Below, in pieces: positions 1-7,958 of a stretch of DNA of 10,429 bases. The stretch lies in contig SKLB01000251.1 of assembly GCA_007123465.1 (NCBI GenBank), positions 1-10,429 on the forward strand. The letters are read 5' to 3'. A program made the position numbers and the translations under genes. This DNA is from Spirochaetales bacterium. Its GTDB lineage: Bacteria > Spirochaetota > Spirochaetia > DSM-27196 > PWMO01. How positions within the stretch are numbered: the stretch's first letter is position 1; each line of letters starts with the position of its first letter. The notes under the pieces were generated by a model. The model was not told the DNA's origin. It did no database searches and saw only the letters and a program-made list of their open reading frames with translations.

Positions 1-780
1 TCGCAGCAGCCGGTTGAAGTAAGAACCAGCGTTGCCCAACGCCAGTCTGCGTTCCGCGAAATCTCCTACGGCGCGAGGCTGCGTCCACGGCAGACCGTGA
101 CGCAGCGTGCACCGCAATCGGGCGTGGTGGAGCGCATCGCTGTGCAGCCCGGGCAGTCCGTCGTCCGCGGCGACTTGCTGCTGACGCTGCGGCGCAACGT
201 GCCGACCGATTCGTTCCGACCGGTAGCGCTGGAGTCGTTTCACAACGGTGTGGTCGCAAACGTCGAAGTTTACGAGGGTCAGGAAGTCCGCGACGGTGAT
301 ACCGTGATCACAATTGCCGATACTACCACGTTCAGCGCAGAGCTGATGATCAGTGACAAAGACATAGAACGCATCCGCGTTGGCGCAGCGGTAACCGCGG
401 TTGACAGCCAGCGCGAGCGAAGCTTCTCCGGACGGGTCACACGTGCTGCGCTGATCCCGGACTACGCCACCGGCCTGTTTGCGTTGGAGGTGACTATCGA
501 TCCGGGCCCGGGCGCGTTTGTTGGACAGTTCTTGCGATTCACGTTTCGCACCGACCAGACCTCGGCAATTCTGGTTCCGCGCGAACACCTCGAGTATCGC
601 GGCGGCCGCTATTTCCTCTTTGTGATCGAGGAAGACCGCGCGGTGCTGCGCCCGGTTGCCCTCGGCGCTGAGTACGATAGCCGCGTAGTCATCCGCGAAG
701 GCTTGCTCGAGGGTGAACGCTACGTTGTATCGGCGGTCAGACGGCTGCAGGACGGCGTCCCGGTTACGGTCCGGGAGTAA
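1..780 (+). CDS. RND efflux periplasmic adaptor (membrane-fusion protein), 5' partial
   Basis: The reading frame is open from the first base to the TAA at 778-780, so the true start lies upstream; 259 residues are visible and probably only the signal peptide or lipid anchor is missing. A GTG at 97 is internal, because it would discard part of the first lipoyl motif region. Visible residues 37-66 and 80-107 are the two lipoyl half-motifs, each with the pattern SGVV/NGVV, then PGQSV/EGQEV, then a Gly-Asp turn. Only about 13 residues separate them, where classical adaptors carry a long alpha-helical hairpin. A beta-barrel domain (about 110-180) and a membrane-proximal domain follow. The protein would link the RND pump encoded next to the outer-membrane channel two genes on. 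The family call is firm; the substrate is unknown. It resembles the minimal adaptor type described for Borrelia BesA (recalled, not searched). Confidence 0.9.
   Translation, partial: SQQPVEVRTSVAQRQSAFREISYGARLRPRQTVTQRAPQSGVVERIAVQPGQSVVRGDLLLTLRRNVPTDSFRPVALESFHNGVVANVEVYEGQEVRDGDTVITIADTTTFSAELMISDKDIERIRVGAAVTAVDSQRERSFSGRVTRAALIPDYATGLFALEVTIDPGPGAFVGQFLRFTFRTDQTSAILVPREHLEYRGGRYFLFVIEEDRAVLRPVALGAEYDSRVVIREGLLEGERYVVSAVRRLQDGVPVTVRE
773..777 (+). promoter_or_regulatory. Ribosome binding site of the RND pump gene
   Basis: GGGAG lies 10 nt before the ATG at 788, inside the last codons of the adaptor gene. It supports the 788 start over the in-frame start at 713, which would overlap the adaptor gene by 68 nt. 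Confidence 0.6.
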
Positions 781-787
781 GCCGCTC

Positions 788-3700
788 ATGCTCGAGTTCG
801 TATTTGCCCGCCGTAAGGGCATCCTGTTGCTTTTTGTGGTACTCGCTGTCAGCGGTGCGGTTCTGGTAACTCAGCTGCCGACCCAGCTCTATCCGCGCAC
901 GCGCAAGCCCGCCATCGGTGTCACCATTCGTCACCCCGCCGCTACGGCGATAGACTTCTACGACGGCTACGCTGACATCATCGAGAACTCGCTGCGAGGA
1001 CTGCGAGGCGCCGAGGTTGTCGAGGCAACCTACCAGACCAACTCGACCCGCATCCGCGTTGAGTTTGACTGGAACGTTGAAGCCGAAGAGGCTCTCAGTC
1101 GCGTTGAAAGTGCAATGGCGGCGCTGCGTGGTCGCCTGCCGGACGAGAGCCGTGATTACCGCGTAAACTACTGGCGCACCGAAAACCCGGGGTTTCTGGC
1201 CGTTGCAGTATCCTCAACCGAGCTGGACTCGGTCGAGCTCTACCAACTGATCGAGCCGGTGCTGCGCGGTCCATTGAACAGGGTGGAGGACGCAGAGGAA
1301 GTCGATATCGTCAGCGTCGAAGAGCTACGCGCGGAGGTGCTGCTCGATCAGGATGCCCTGCTGCGCTTCGGCCTGACACCAACCGCGGTGGTACAGGCGG
1401 TTCAGAACGGCTACCGGCCTCAGTCGGTGGGTTCGTTCCGTAACCCCGCCGAACAATTCAACGTCAGGCTCATGCACGGCATCGAATCAGTCTTCGATAT
1501 CGGGCAGATTCAGGTCGGGTCGATGGAGGGAACACCGATCCGGCTCGCCGACATTGCCGAAGTATCGGTACGGCGCGACCTTCCGCGGCGCCTCTTTCGC
1601 GCTAACGGCCGCCGATCGGTGATGATCTTTGCAACGCCGGTTGACGGTGGTAATATCAAGCAGATGTCCGAGGATGTCGCGGCGGTGCTGCGTCAGGCTG
1701 CAGCCGACGAATTTCCCTCGCACATCCGCTACGACTTCATGGTCGATCCGGCCGACTTCATCAACAACGCTATCGGCAACGTCGTACGGGCAGCCCTGCT
1801 CGGCGCAGTGTTTGCCATGCTTGTGGTGGTGCTGCTGCTCGGTGACCTGCGCAACATCGTGATAATTGCACTGTCGATACCGCTGTCGATGTCAATCAGT
1901 TTCATTGCGCTCTACCTGTTCAACGTCTCGATCAATCTGATCTCACTCGGCGGTATGACGCTGTCGGTCGGCATGATCATCGATTCGTCGATCGTTGTGA
2001 TGGAGAACATCCATCGCCATCGCCGGGAACAGGGCCAGACAGGCCCGGTCACCGCCGCGCTTGTCAAGGAATCGGTTCGTGAAGTGCGTTCGGCAGTTGT
2101 GATAGCCACACTCACCAGCATCGTGGTGTTTCTGCCGCTGTCGTTCACCTCGCCGCTGACCAGCGCGGTGCTCGGTGATCTGGCGCGTGCCGTGGTGTTT
2201 GCTCTGAGCGCGGCGCTGCTGGTAGCTCTGACGGTCATCCCGCTGATTGCATTCTACCTGTTCCGCGGTGATCCGCCGGGTGGCGTTCGGCGGCGGCGGC
2301 TTGCGCAGCTCTCAGAGCGTCTGCTCGGCGCGCTCACCAGGGGTTATGGGACGCTGCTGCGCGGCCTGCTCGGCTCGCGAGTGGCGTCGCTACTGTTCAT
2401 CGCGGCATCGTTTGCCACGCTGGTGCTGCTGGCAGTCTTTCTCCTGCCGCGTATACCGGCCGAGATCATAGCGGAGCCCGAAAGCGAAAAGGTGATGCTG
2501 TGGTTCTCCAACCGCGACACCACCGACCAGGAGGAGCTGCTCGAGGCAATCGAACCGATTGAGGCGCAGCTTCTGGAGCGTTACGCAGACGACATCACTA
2601 CCCTGTTTACCCAGATCCGTTCCAGTTCTGCCGGCAATTTCCTGCTCTCACTGAGGTCGAGTCGCGACATGCGCCGGGTCGAGCAGGACCTGCGTGACAA
2701 TTTTTCCAGCACCACCGAGTGGCGTTTTGGCGTCTTTCCGTGGGACCCGGCGGCCTTACCGCTGCCGCGGGCGCGCGACCTGCACCTCAGCATACGCGGC
2801 AGCGACGCAATTACCGCGATTGAACTGCTCGCCGACGCTGCAGAGGCAGTTCGTGACCTGGACAGCTACGGCAACGTCTTCACCAACCCGCCGACCGGGC
2901 TCTCCGAGGAGATCGTGCTGCGCCCGCGCAATTATGTCATAGAGCAGTTTCCCGGCTACGGAGTTTCGCAATTGGTCTCGATCGGGCGTACGGCGCTGGC
3001 AGGCTCCAGGGCAATCGAGATGACCGAGGGAACCGCCAACGTCCAGGTACGTCTGCAGTATCCCGGCGGCAGCTTTGAAACGCGCGAAGATCTGGAAAAC
3101 TACCTCCTGCCGTACAACGGCGGAGCCATTCCGCTGCGCCACTTCTTCGACATCGAGCGCTCACGCGGCGTCTCGCGTATTGTGTCGGTTGACGGCGAGC
3201 GCCAGTTCAACCTCTACGCCAACATGCGCGCTGGAACACCGGACCACCAGCGCCAGGCGCTGCAGCGGCAGGCGCTGGCAAGCGTTGTGAGCCAGGTCGA
3301 GACTCCTGCCGGCTACACCATCACTGCGGAGAACACTCGCGCCGAAATTGACGAGGCAATCCGGTCGCTGTTGCTGGCACTGGTTGCCAGCCTGGTAGTG
3401 ATCTACCTGCTGCTGGCGCTGCAGTTCAACTCGCTGAGCGTGCCGCTGCTGATCCTGGTAACGGTGCCGCTGGGGTTCATCGGAGTCATCGCGAGCCTTT
3501 TTGTATTCGAGTCAACGCTGTCGCTCAATTCAATGCTCGGAACCATTCTGCTGGGTGGAGTGGTGGTCAACAACGCGATTCTGATGATTGACTTCTACTA
3601 CCGCTCGGCGCGTCAGGCCGAGTCCAAACTGGATGCTATTCTGCGCGCAGCGAGCCTGCGCTTCGCACCGATCATTATCACCATGGCCACTACGATCCTG

Positions 3701-3871
3701 GGTATGCTCCCCATCGCACTGGCACTCGGAGACGGAACCAACATCATCCAGCCGCTGGGAATCGCGGTTTCCGGAGGTCTGGCGGTCTCCACGCTGTTTA
3801 CGCTGTTCATGGTACCGTGCATTCTGAACCTGCTGCCGGGCAAGCTGCAGCCGCTGACGGAGAGCATCTGA
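788..3871 (+). CDS. RND-family multidrug/solute efflux pump, inner-membrane subunit
   Basis: This 1027-residue protein has the full RND layout (usual length 1000-1100). There is one helix at about 11-29, a large periplasmic domain, a block of helices from about 335 to 500, a second helix and periplasmic loop from about 531, and the last helical block from about 858. TM4 carries GMIIDSSIVVMENI with Asp399; TM10 carries GVVVNNAILMIDF with Asn928-Asn929. In AcrB the equivalent relay positions are Asp407-Asp408 and Lys940, so here the second Asp is Ser400 and the Lys is Asn928. Such divergent relays occur in several RND branches, so the pump need not be inactive. It is a proton-driven exporter forming a trimer with the adaptor (7 bp upstream) and the outer-membrane channel (overlapping downstream). 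The ATG at 788 is chosen because GGGAG sits 10 nt before it. It could belong to an HAE-type subfamily; drugs versus lipids or other substrates cannot be told. Confidence 0.95.
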   Translation: MLEFVFARRKGILLLFVVLAVSGAVLVTQLPTQLYPRTRKPAIGVTIRHPAATAIDFYDGYADIIENSLRGLRGAEVVEATYQTNSTRIRVEFDWNVEAEEALSRVESAMAALRGRLPDESRDYRVNYWRTENPGFLAVAVSSTELDSVELYQLIEPVLRGPLNRVEDAEEVDIVSVEELRAEVLLDQDALLRFGLTPTAVVQAVQNGYRPQSVGSFRNPAEQFNVRLMHGIESVFDIGQIQVGSMEGTPIRLADIAEVSVRRDLPRRLFRANGRRSVMIFATPVDGGNIKQMSEDVAAVLRQAAADEFPSHIRYDFMVDPADFINNAIGNVVRAALLGAVFAMLVVVLLLGDLRNIVIIALSIPLSMSISFIALYLFNVSINLISLGGMTLSVGMIIDSSIVVMENIHRHRREQGQTGPVTAALVKESVREVRSAVVIATLTSIVVFLPLSFTSPLTSAVLGDLARAVVFALSAALLVALTVIPLIAFYLFRGDPPGGVRRRRLAQLSERLLGALTRGYGTLLRGLLGSRVASLLFIAASFATLVLLAVFLLPRIPAEIIAEPESEKVMLWFSNRDTTDQEELLEAIEPIEAQLLERYADDITTLFTQIRSSSAGNFLLSLRSSRDMRRVEQDLRDNFSSTTEWRFGVFPWDPAALPLPRARDLHLSIRGSDAITAIELLADAAEAVRDLDSYGNVFTNPPTGLSEEIVLRPRNYVIEQFPGYGVSQLVSIGRTALAGSRAIEMTEGTANVQVRLQYPGGSFETREDLENYLLPYNGGAIPLRHFFDIERSRGVSRIVSVDGERQFNLYANMRAGTPDHQRQALQRQALASVVSQVETPAGYTITAENTRAEIDEAIRSLLLALVASLVVIYLLLALQFNSLSVPLLILVTVPLGFIGVIASLFVFESTLSLNSMLGTILLGGVVVNNAILMIDFYYRSARQAESKLDAILRAASLRFAPIIITMATTILGMLPIALALGDGTNIIQPLGIAVSGGLAVSTLFTLFMVPCILNLLPGKLQPLTESI
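3857..3864 (+). promoter_or_regulatory. Ribosome binding site of the TolC-family gene
   Basis: ACGGAGAG lies within the last codons of the RND gene, about 7 nt before the ATG at 3871. It fixes that start, whose A is also the last base of the pump's TGA stop, an arrangement typical of translational coupling. Confidence 0.55.
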
Positions 3872-5154
3872 TGCGTTGCGCGCGGTGGTGCGTCTTCCTG
3901 ATAGCAGCACTCTCGTTGCTGCTATCGCCGGCCAGGTTAGTCTCGCTGACAGTTGAACAGGCCGTCCAGCAGGCGCTGCGCGCCAATCTCTCGCTGCGCC
4001 GCGAGGCGCTGGCGCTTATCCAGCGGGAACGTGATTCGGCTACGGCGTTCAATCGTTTCTACCCCAGCCTGGACGCCACCACGTCGCTCTCACGCGCCAA
4101 CAGCAGCGTCAGCGACGATCCGTGGAGCGTAGCGACGGGCGTCAGCAGTTCACTCACGCTGTCACTACCGATGATCCAGGAGGGGCGGCGCACCGCACAG
4201 GCTTACTCGCGCGGCCTGCTCAGTTACGAGCGCGCCGAACGTGCGCTGCGGCGCGATGTTCAGCAGGCGTTCTACGCAATTCTTGTGCGTGAACGCAGCA
4301 TCGCGCTCAAGCGCCAGACGGTGGAAAACGCCCGGCTGCGCTGGGAACGTTCGATCATGGAGTACGAGGCCGGACAGGTCTCACGTTACACCATGCTGGC
4401 CAACCGGGTAACCTACGAGCGCCAGCGCCCTGAACTTGCCGGTCTCGAGGACGGCTACCGTGACGCGCTCGCCGAGTTCGGGCTGCTGCTGGGACTGCCG
4501 CGCGACGCGACGCCGCAACTGCAAGGCGCAATCAGCATCACCGTGGGCGATCTCGACAGCGAACGGCTGATTGCCGAACACTTGCAGCGCCGTACCGATG
4601 TGCGCCTGGCCGATCTGAACCGCAGCGCAGAAGAGCTCACGCTGGCGGCGGAACGCAGCCGGCTTGCACCATCGCTGTCGCTGGGCTACTCTTACAGCCG
4701 GGCGAACAGCGAACCGTTCAGCCGTCCGTGGTTTGATGACACCGAGCGCTGGAGCACCGGCGGCTCACTGTCGCTGGGATTGCGTTTGCCGCTGATGCCG
4801 CATGCACCGGCTTCGCCGCTGCGCACCGCCCGCGCCAACCAGCGCGACGAGATCCGGCGCAGCGAGATCGCGCTGGCCGAAACCGTTCGCGCTGCAGAGG
4901 ACGAGATTCAGCGGCTGGTGCGTACAATCAGGCGCGGTCTGGATACGCTGGAGGTGGTGCGCCTCAATCGGGAGCTGGCCCAGAGCGTCTGGGAGCTGGC
5001 CGAGGTCGAGTACGACCGCGGACTGATCGATTCGTTTGAACTGCGCAACGCCCAGCTCGACTTCGAGCAGGCACAGGTCGACGTGCTGGAGGCCGAGTTG
5101 CGCATCAAACTGGCTATTATCGACCTGGAATACGCGATCAACGCGCCGCTGTAG
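3871..5154 (+). CDS. TolC-family outer-membrane efflux channel
   Basis: The 427-residue product starts with a basic stretch and a hydrophobic core (about 6-20), a Sec signal peptide without a lipobox cysteine. Mature residues begin with LTVEQAVQQALRANLSL, the usual start of an outer-membrane efflux protein repeat. Two OEP repeats follow. The first has long helices with a YPSLDATTSLS strand segment. The second begins near residue 220 (ITVGDLDSERLIAEHLQRR) and has the matching LAPSLSLGYSYS strand segment near residue 270, then long helices to the end. Length is at the short end of the family (420-480). It should trimerise into a beta-barrel and periplasmic tunnel that meets the adaptor and pump. 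The start overlaps the pump's stop by 1 nt, so it is the third gene of the same operon. A longer in-frame start at 3817 is unlikely because it would run into the pump gene and spoil the signal peptide. Confidence 0.93.
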   Translation: MRCARWCVFLIAALSLLLSPARLVSLTVEQAVQQALRANLSLRREALALIQRERDSATAFNRFYPSLDATTSLSRANSSVSDDPWSVATGVSSSLTLSLPMIQEGRRTAQAYSRGLLSYERAERALRRDVQQAFYAILVRERSIALKRQTVENARLRWERSIMEYEAGQVSRYTMLANRVTYERQRPELAGLEDGYRDALAEFGLLLGLPRDATPQLQGAISITVGDLDSERLIAEHLQRRTDVRLADLNRSAEELTLAAERSRLAPSLSLGYSYSRANSEPFSRPWFDDTERWSTGGSLSLGLRLPLMPHAPASPLRTARANQRDEIRRSEIALAETVRAAEDEIQRLVRTIRRGLDTLEVVRLNRELAQSVWELAEVEYDRGLIDSFELRNAQLDFEQAQVDVLEAELRIKLAIIDLEYAINAPL

Positions 5155-5170
5155 ACAGACACAACAGACA

Positions 5171-5175
5171 GGGAG
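5171..5175 (+). promoter_or_regulatory. Ribosome binding site of the lipoprotein gene
   Basis: GGGAG lies 10 nt before the ATG at 5186, in the 31-bp gap after the channel gene. It selects this start, which gives an immediate lipoprotein signal peptide. Confidence 0.6.
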
Positions 5176-5185
5176 AACGGCCTTC

Positions 5186-6949
5186 ATGACTACACCGCAA
5201 ATATCCGCCTTTCGCGCGCTACTGACGCTTTCCGTTGCACTTGCACTACTCAGCTGCACTGCCGAGTCCGAGGCGCCACAGGCCGATTTCAGCCTGCAGG
5301 CCGCCGACGGCGCGACGCGCACGGTCCGCCGGCAGCGCGTCGATGACGCCGGCGCTCTCGGGCTCGAGACCGAACTGTCGCTGACCGTCTTTGACGTCGA
5401 CGGCGGATTTTCCTCCAGCGGGAACGCCGAGGTGCTGACGCTGGCACTGTGGGACGCCGGCGGCGCCCAGCTGGGAGTCATCGGCGACGATGGCCAGGGC
5501 CACCTGCTGCGCGCGCTGCCCGATGAGGCGCGCGGCCTGACGGTAGTCGAGGCTACGTTGCCGCCAGACCGGCGCTACAACGGGTTCCTGATAGCCCATC
5601 GAGACAGCCGGCCAGAGGCGCGCGTGGACTCTGCAACGCTGTCGGCTGCCTCGGCGCATTTTGAATACGATGGCAGCGCGCTCCACCTGGGTGCTGGAAT
5701 TGAGTTAGAGGCGTTCGACTGGGCGGCGCGGCGCAGCATCCGCCTGGCCGTTGCGCCTGCGGCGCGCAAACAGCTGGACAGCCGCTCCTGGGCAATCAAC
5801 CTGCGCTTCGATCCTCAGCCCGCAGCGGCAGCCACCCACCCGGACAACGGCGAAGCCTATACTGCCGGACGGGTCCATTTCAGCACTAACGAACGCAGCC
5901 GGTCAATGCGCCTGGTGCTGACGCCGGGCAACGTCAATCTCTATTTCAACAGCGGGATCATCGGCTTTGTGCCCAGCAGCATAGAAGTTGAGGTTGAACC
6001 CGGTATGGCTGTCGAGCACGTTACCGTGCAGCCGGACGCGCTGGTGGGCACCGACACTACCTACCCGGCGATCCCCGCCGACCTCGGCGTCATCAATTTC
6101 TACGACCAGCGCGCCTGGCGCCATCCGCGCTTTGAGCTCTTTGCCTGGAACGTAGCCAACAACGTGCTGGTCTTTGACTTTGCCGACCTCGATATCCAGC
6201 GCGATATGTTCGGCCGCCTGGGATTCTTTGTGGCGGTGGCCGGCGAAGCCGGCCAGATCTTTCCCGAGGAGTACTACGAGGGTCGCCATACCTATAACGC
6301 CCACGACTACCGGCCGCAGGATCTGGTGTCATTTTTCAGCACCGCCGAGCAAACCGGCGTGGCGCTCAATCAGCGCGAACAGTTCCTGCGCGATGTGCTG
6401 ATCGATTACGGCATTATCCATGCCGATGGCAACCGCTACACCGAGGGCCACGGAGCGGTGCTCTCGTTCTCGCGCGCAACCTGGCGTCCGCTGCGACAGC
6501 GCCTGCTGAGGCACGAAGCGATGCACGGCATCTTCTACGTCTCCGAGCGATTCCGCGAGGGATCGTTCGAACTGTGGGACAGCATGTCTGCGTTGGAGCA
6601 GGAGTACTGGCGCCTCTTTCTGGGCAACAAGGGGCGGATGGACGGTCGCGAGGGCTACGATGGGTACGACGTGGACCGCCACTATCTGCTGGTTAACGAG
6701 ATGCAGGCTCACGTGCTGCAGCTGCACCCGCACGAGGTCAACCCGTACTTCCGCGACTTCTACGCCAGGCGCATCCGCGAAGTAGCCCCGTCATCGGCGC
6801 ATGTGGTCAACGATCTGATTGCCGCGGAGCCGGATGTCTTTGTCGAAACCCGGCGCGCACTCGAAGAGCTGCTCGAAGAGGTCACCGGTGTCAGCGGTGG
6901 CTATCTGATGGCGGTCTATCCCGAGGAAGTCGAGATTCTGCACCGGTAG
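5186..6949 (+). CDS. Lipoprotein with HEXXH zinc-metallopeptidase motif, unknown family
   Basis: This 587-residue protein begins with a lipoprotein signal: hydrophobic residues 8-22 and a lipobox LLSC with Cys24, so it should be lipid-anchored in the envelope. Residues about 25-330 look like beta-rich domains without recognised motifs. The C-terminal part (about 330-587) is more helical and holds HEAMH at 443-447, the zinc-binding HEXXH of many metallopeptidases. A conserved-looking NEMQAH follows with Glu505, 58 residues after His447, a spacing suited to a third zinc ligand of the gluzincin type. An YNAHDY segment sits at 370-375. The peptidase role is inferred from these residues only. The gene follows the efflux operon by 31 bp with no visible terminator or promoter, so co-transcription is likely and an envelope role connected with the pump is possible. 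No named family is recognised. Confidence 0.8.
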   Translation: MTTPQISAFRALLTLSVALALLSCTAESEAPQADFSLQAADGATRTVRRQRVDDAGALGLETELSLTVFDVDGGFSSSGNAEVLTLALWDAGGAQLGVIGDDGQGHLLRALPDEARGLTVVEATLPPDRRYNGFLIAHRDSRPEARVDSATLSAASAHFEYDGSALHLGAGIELEAFDWAARRSIRLAVAPAARKQLDSRSWAINLRFDPQPAAAATHPDNGEAYTAGRVHFSTNERSRSMRLVLTPGNVNLYFNSGIIGFVPSSIEVEVEPGMAVEHVTVQPDALVGTDTTYPAIPADLGVINFYDQRAWRHPRFELFAWNVANNVLVFDFADLDIQRDMFGRLGFFVAVAGEAGQIFPEEYYEGRHTYNAHDYRPQDLVSFFSTAEQTGVALNQREQFLRDVLIDYGIIHADGNRYTEGHGAVLSFSRATWRPLRQRLLRHEAMHGIFYVSERFREGSFELWDSMSALEQEYWRLFLGNKGRMDGREGYDGYDVDRHYLLVNEMQAHVLQLHPHEVNPYFRDFYARRIREVAPSSAHVVNDLIAAEPDVFVETRRALEELLEEVTGVSGGYLMAVYPEEVEILHR

Positions 6950-6974
6950 AACCGTGCAGATCCGGCCGTGGAGT

Positions 6975-7003
6975 TTGACCTTTGCGGCCATCATTGGTAC
7001 CGT
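6975..7003 (+). promoter_or_regulatory. Putative sigma-70 promoter for the DUF4168-like/PIN gene pair
   Basis: TTGACC (6975-6980) matches five of six -35 bases and is followed by exactly 17 bp and TACCGT (6998-7003), a weak -10 with three matches including the key TA and final T. It sits in the 74-bp gap before the gene at 7024. The minus-strand promoter candidate at 9796-9824 has the same form. Transcription from the upstream operon may also reach this gene. Confidence 0.4.
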
Positions 7004-7008
7004 TTAAC

Positions 7009-7016
7009 AGGAGGGG
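7009..7016 (+). promoter_or_regulatory. Strong ribosome binding site of the DUF4168-like gene
   Basis: AGGAGGGG, the best Shine-Dalgarno in the window, ends about 7 nt before the ATG at 7024. It rules out the in-frame GTG at 6982, which would also bury the signal peptide. Confidence 0.8.
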
Positions 7017-7023
7017 AACAACA

Positions 7024-7488
7024 ATGAAGAAACTACTGATCGCTACGTTTACCATCGCTCTGACAGCCGGGCTTGGGTTCGCCCAGGATATGTTTCCCGG
7101 CGAGGCCCCGGCGCAGATCGAGGTTGGCGATACCGAGCTGATGCAGTTTGTCGATGCACTGCGCGAAGTCGAGAAGGTTCAGATTTCCACGCAGCAGGAC
7201 ATGCTGGCGGTGCTCGATGACCAGGAAATCTCTGCCGAACGCTTCAACGAACTCTACCAGGCCGAGCACAGTCCCGAGTTTGAACTGGACCAGCCGCTGT
7301 CAGCGCAAGAAGAGACCCGTTACCGCGTCGCCGAGCAGCAGCTGCAGGCTATTCAGCAGGAGGCGCAGGTCCAGATGTCGCAGGCAGTTGGGGGTGAAGG
7401 GATCGATGTCGAGCGTTTCAACGAGATCTACGTTGCGCTGACTCAGGATCCGGAGCTACAACAGCGCGTGCGGCAACTTATCAATTGA
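7024..7488 (+). CDS. Small exported DUF4168-like protein with internal duplication
   Basis: The 154-residue product has a clear Sec signal peptide (MKKLL start, hydrophobic core, GFA-Q cleavage near residue 21). The mature part is helical, acidic and glutamine-rich. Its C-terminus, with VERFNEIYVALTQDPELQQ, resembles the DUF4168 family of exported bacterial proteins, whose function is unknown. An earlier segment repeats the same pattern: AERFNELY at 71-78 matches VERFNEIY at 129-136. The roughly 22 residues before each align without a gap, including a shared Q and M. The protein therefore looks like two copies of one helical unit, where DUF4168 proteins as I know them have one. A strong Shine-Dalgarno and a promoter candidate precede it. 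Its TGA stop overlaps the TTG start of the next gene. The family call rests on the C-terminal motif only. Confidence 0.75.
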   Translation: MKKLLIATFTIALTAGLGFAQDMFPGEAPAQIEVGDTELMQFVDALREVEKVQISTQQDMLAVLDDQEISAERFNELYQAEHSPEFELDQPLSAQEETRYRVAEQQLQAIQQEAQVQMSQAVGGEGIDVERFNEIYVALTQDPELQQRVRQLIN

Positions 7489-7958
7489 TCGAGTCCGCGC
7501 TCGAGGAACTCTCCGGCCTCAGTTCAGCGTTCATTGACGCATCGTCTATGATCGTCTGCAACAAGGCGGAGATTCTCGATGCACTGGCTGCAACCTGCAC
7601 CCTTTATACGATCCAGCCGGTTGTGGACGAAACCGGCTACAGCGATGCACCGGTATTGTTACAACCGGTCCCCGCCGCAGGGACCGCTGCCACAGTCGAT
7701 GACCTGCTGTTTGCCGCAGTGCTCAAGGAGCAACTGCCGCTGATATCTGAAGACCGGACGCTCCTTGTGAAGGCCGCTGATCACGGACTTGCCTACTACA
7801 ACGCGCTGATGATGCTTAACTTGCTGCTGTTACGCCGCCGGCTTACGCCAGCGGCGTACAGTGAGCACGCGCGGCTGCTGCAGCGCGCAACCCGTTACAG
7901 CGCCGAGGTGCAGCACTTCGGCCAGGCGGTCTACCGCCAAATTCTCAAGCAGCTCTGA
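7485..7958 (+). CDS. PIN-domain protein (putative ribonuclease)
   Basis: The 157-residue product has the PIN pattern. It opens with FIDASSMIVCNK (Asp18), then VVDETGY (Glu49), then VDDLLFAAVLKEQLPLISED, giving Asp72/Asp73 and Asp90. These are the four acidic positions that bind the metal ions in PIN nucleases, and their spacing matches VapC- and DUF3368-like proteins. After about residue 105 the helical tail continues as in those families. The TTG at 7485 overlaps the preceding stop as TTGA. It is preferred over the ATG at 7548 because the latter would remove Asp18. No Shine-Dalgarno is visible, so translation probably depends on coupling to the upstream gene. No antitoxin-like small gene lies beside it, so a toxin role is not supported; an RNA-processing or orphan role is equally possible. 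Its last 14 bp overlap the convergent MFS gene. Confidence 0.7.
   Translation: MIESALEELSGLSSAFIDASSMIVCNKAEILDALAATCTLYTIQPVVDETGYSDAPVLLQPVPAAGTAATVDDLLFAAVLKEQLPLISEDRTLLVKAADHGLAYYNALMMLNLLLLRRRLTPAAYSEHARLLQRATRYSAEVQHFGQAVYRQILKQL

Noticed and set aside
713..787. Upstream start for the RND pump
   Set aside because: It would add an arginine-rich stretch overlapping the adaptor gene; the ATG at 788 has a ribosome site and gives the normal RND N-terminus.
5155..5170. Direct repeat ACAGACA twice in the gap before the lipoprotein gene
   Set aside because: Seven bases, two copies, simple composition; probably chance.
4765..5481. 238-residue minus-strand frame across the TolC/lipoprotein junction
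   Set aside because: It is antisense to two well-supported genes and shows no domain.
7548..7550. ATG start for the PIN gene
   Set aside because: It would delete the first acidic catalytic residue (Asp18).
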